Shown here piece after piece: positions 63,014 through 64,000 of a DNA stretch of 64,000 nt. Position 1 is the stretch's first letter, and each line of letters begins with the position of its first letter. Source of the DNA: an uncultured bacterium (GTDB taxonomy: Bacteria; CSSED10-310; CALFER01). The notes beneath the pieces were generated by a model. That model saw nothing but the letters and a program-made list of their open reading frames with translations. It was not told the DNA's origin and made no database searches. Location: the NCBI GenBank assembly GCA_937951895.1, contig CALFER010000027.1:1-64000 (forward strand), in the 5' to 3' direction. A program made the position numbers and the translations under genes.

Positions 63014-63116
63014 GGATAACAATCGCATCCACCGCGACCCGCCTTCGCTCACAGAAACAACTCCGCTAACAGGATTCACGGCGCTCCGGCGGGACGGGTA
63101 ATGCGGGCCGTTCGGT
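63014..63116. other. attC-like imperfect palindrome after higA
   Basis: The left arm (GATAACAATCGCATCC ... ACCCGCC, 63014-63043) pairs imperfectly with the right arm (GGCGGGACGGG ... ATGCG ... GTTCGGT, 63088-63116): CCCGCC with GGCGGG, CGCAT with ATGCG, and ATAAC facing GTTCGGT at the ends. The length of about 100 bases, terminal AAC/GTT and internal stem recall integron attC sites, but the ends do not fit RYYYAAC/GTTRRRY exactly. No integrase is in view. Confidence 0.35.
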
Positions 63117-63121
63117 ACAAT

Positions 63122-63553
63122 ATGAAAACCCTACTAGCACTTGTTTCCGTGCTCTTGTTCGCTCCCGGTGCTTTCGCCGGAGTTGATGGTTTATTGACGT
63201 CAGATACTCGTGATTGGCAGTTCGTCGAAGATACCGGCGGAATGCGAATTGGTGTTCCGGTCCAAAAAGGCGGAAAGAAGATGCTCCCCATCGAGTATGA
63301 TGCGAGCGGTCAGACGACGGTGACCCGCAAGCCGGTGACCATGAATTCCGGTCTGGCCGTCAGGAAGATCGAAACGGAACTCAAGGACGGGAATATTATC
63401 ATTCGGGTGATCACGCAGGTGGTTGAGAAAACGAGCAACACGGGTTCCAAACATTTCGCGGATTTGTCGGGGATTCCTCGCGGTTCATACGAGGTTTACT
63501 ACGAGACTGCAGGTGATCCCAAAAAGCATCTTGGCCAGATTGAGGTTAAATAA
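63122..63553 (+). CDS. Small secreted protein of unknown function
   Basis: This 143-residue protein has a clear signal peptide (MKTLLALVSVLLFAPGAFA, 1-19) and a beta-rich body without cysteines. I recognise no family. The ATG at 63122 starts directly at the signal peptide; an ATG at 63101 would add seven residues. It starts just after an attC-like right arm and is followed by another short attC-like site, which suggests a mobile gene cassette. Confidence 0.65.
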   Translation: MKTLLALVSVLLFAPGAFAGVDGLLTSDTRDWQFVEDTGGMRIGVPVQKGGKKMLPIEYDASGQTTVTRKPVTMNSGLAVRKIETELKDGNIIIRVITQVVEKTSNTGSKHFADLSGIPRGSYEVYYETAGDPKKHLGQIEVK

Positions 63554-63559
63554 AGAAGA

Positions 63560-63591
63560 GCCGAACGATGCGCTGATCTTTAACGTCGGGC
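63560..63591. other. Short attC-like site
   Basis: GCCGAAC (63560-63566) and GTCGGGC (63585-63591) enclose GATGCGCTGATCTTTAAC. Both ends are one base off the attC core consensus, and the site is shorter than functional attC sites usually are, so it may be a degenerate or chance match. It lies between two orphan small genes. Confidence 0.3.
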
Positions 63592-63605
63592 AGGAGAGGA
63601 AGACC

Positions 63606-63821
63606 ATGTCTATGGCATGGGCCTTGACGCTCGCTATTGCACTCGGCGCGTTTGCCGAGACCACCCGGTGGGCTGTCATCGTGACTGGTGTCTTCGAGTC
63701 ATCGAAGTTCGGCGCCGAGCACTTCGACACTGGCGCCGGCAAGACCCTGTTCCTGGTTCGGTTAGCCCTCGCGGGACTCGTTGTCAGTGAATCGCCCGCG
63801 GAACGGTTTTCGCTGTCCTAA
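63606..63821 (+). CDS. Small hypothetical protein, possibly membrane-associated
   Basis: This 71-residue reading frame starts at an ATG preceded by GGAGAGGAAG. It has one hydrophobic segment near the N-terminus (MAWALTLAIALGAFA, residues 3-17) and another around 48-60 (LFLVRLALAGLVV). No family recognised. Its position directly after an attC-like junction resembles cassette genes. The frame is open further upstream, but that part overlaps the previous gene. Moderate doubt remains that it is coding. Confidence 0.4.
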   Translation: MSMAWALTLAIALGAFAETTRWAVIVTGVFESSKFGAEHFDTGAGKTLFLVRLALAGLVVSESPAERFSLS

Positions 63822-63861
63822 TCGTTGTCCTAATCGTTGTCGTTGTCGTAATCGTAATCGA
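63815..63861. repeat. Low-complexity CGTTGT/CGTAAT tract
   Basis: Imperfect tandem units of the types CTAATCGTTGTC and GTAATC run from 63815 to 63861. They are the reverse-complement type of the CGACAA tract at 62036-62064. Between this tract and repeat copy B I see nothing recognisable. Confidence 0.8.
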
Positions 63862-63937
63862 AAGAAACAATGCGTTTCACCCACAACCAACATGATTCCT
63901 CCTGGCTCGCTGTCAATCTTTCGCTTCGTCGAGATGC

Positions 63938-63999
63938 CTCGAGACGCAGCATGGTCATCCGACTTGTTTCGATGCTGACGAGACCGGGTCGACTGAATC
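63938..63999 (+). repeat. 62-bp direct repeat, copy B
   Basis: Copy B is the partner of 61933-61994, in the same orientation. It reaches the right edge of the window, so its true end is not seen. The two copies bracket the HigBA module and both small orphan genes. Confidence 0.85.
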
Positions 64000-64000
64000 G

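Overview
The window reads as one contig of a Gram-negative, probably anaerobic bacterium with moderately high GC. Outer-membrane life is indicated by three TonB-dependent receptor-like proteins, a PagL-like lipid A deacylase, a heptosyltransferase-family (GT9) enzyme, lipoproteins and a Tat-like signal. Anaerobic metabolism is suggested by an aldehyde:ferredoxin oxidoreductase (AOR)-type complex built on Nuo/Hyd modules. I cannot assign a phylum from sequence alone; Oar-like receptors with a carboxypeptidase-regulatory domain are common in several little-cultured phyla. No rRNA, tRNA, CRISPR array or phage was seen.

Layout: 1-11.6 kb holds a 45-bp tandem repeat, a type IV pilin-like gene and a long minus-strand series (B12-type radical SAM protein, two GT-C-like membrane proteins, macro domain protein, carbamate kinase plus cyclic-2,3-diphosphoglycerate-synthase-like NTPase, a nucleotidyltransferase pair, GT2 glycosyltransferase, YdjM-like protein). 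11.7-18 kb holds two overlapping CNNM/CorC-type proteins and a two-component pair (REC-GAF-histidine kinase and NtrC-type sigma-54 activator). 18-21 kb has groESL under a perfect CIRCE operator and a MntA/HepT module. 21-32 kb has an HtrA protease, a TldD/PmbA pair whose TldD carries a Tat-like leader, a lipoprotein, and a run of GT9, NTPase, radical SAM, pgsA and rimO. 32-40 kb has a TPR protein followed by two closely related tandem TonB-type receptors, each with its own terminator. 39.7-47.5 kb has a papain-like secreted protease behind a sigma-54-type promoter, a serine hydroxymethyltransferase operon with rlmI- and pagL-like genes, a candidate sigma-54-driven small RNA, and a receiver-Ser/Thr-kinase fusion.

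The most unusual locus is 47.5-53.5 kb: five tightly packed minus-strand genes in which an AOR-type tungsten/molybdenum-pterin enzyme appears split in two. Its N-terminal pterin domain is fused to a NuoE-like [2Fe-2S] module, and its C-terminal domains are fused to a NuoG-like ferredoxin module. The NuoF-like flavoprotein gene lies between them, and ThiF- and ThiS-like genes follow. I infer a NAD(P)/ferredoxin-linked aldehyde (or other pterin-dependent) oxidoreductase whose active site forms at a subunit interface.

53.6-61.5 kb is a second coherent unit: active M16 protease, inactive M16-like lipoprotein, M3-like peptidase and a TonB-type receptor, all in one direction, suggesting capture and digestion of proteins or peptides. 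The last 2.5 kb is accessory DNA: a HigBA module and two orphan small genes with attC-like junctions, bracketed by a 62-bp direct repeat.
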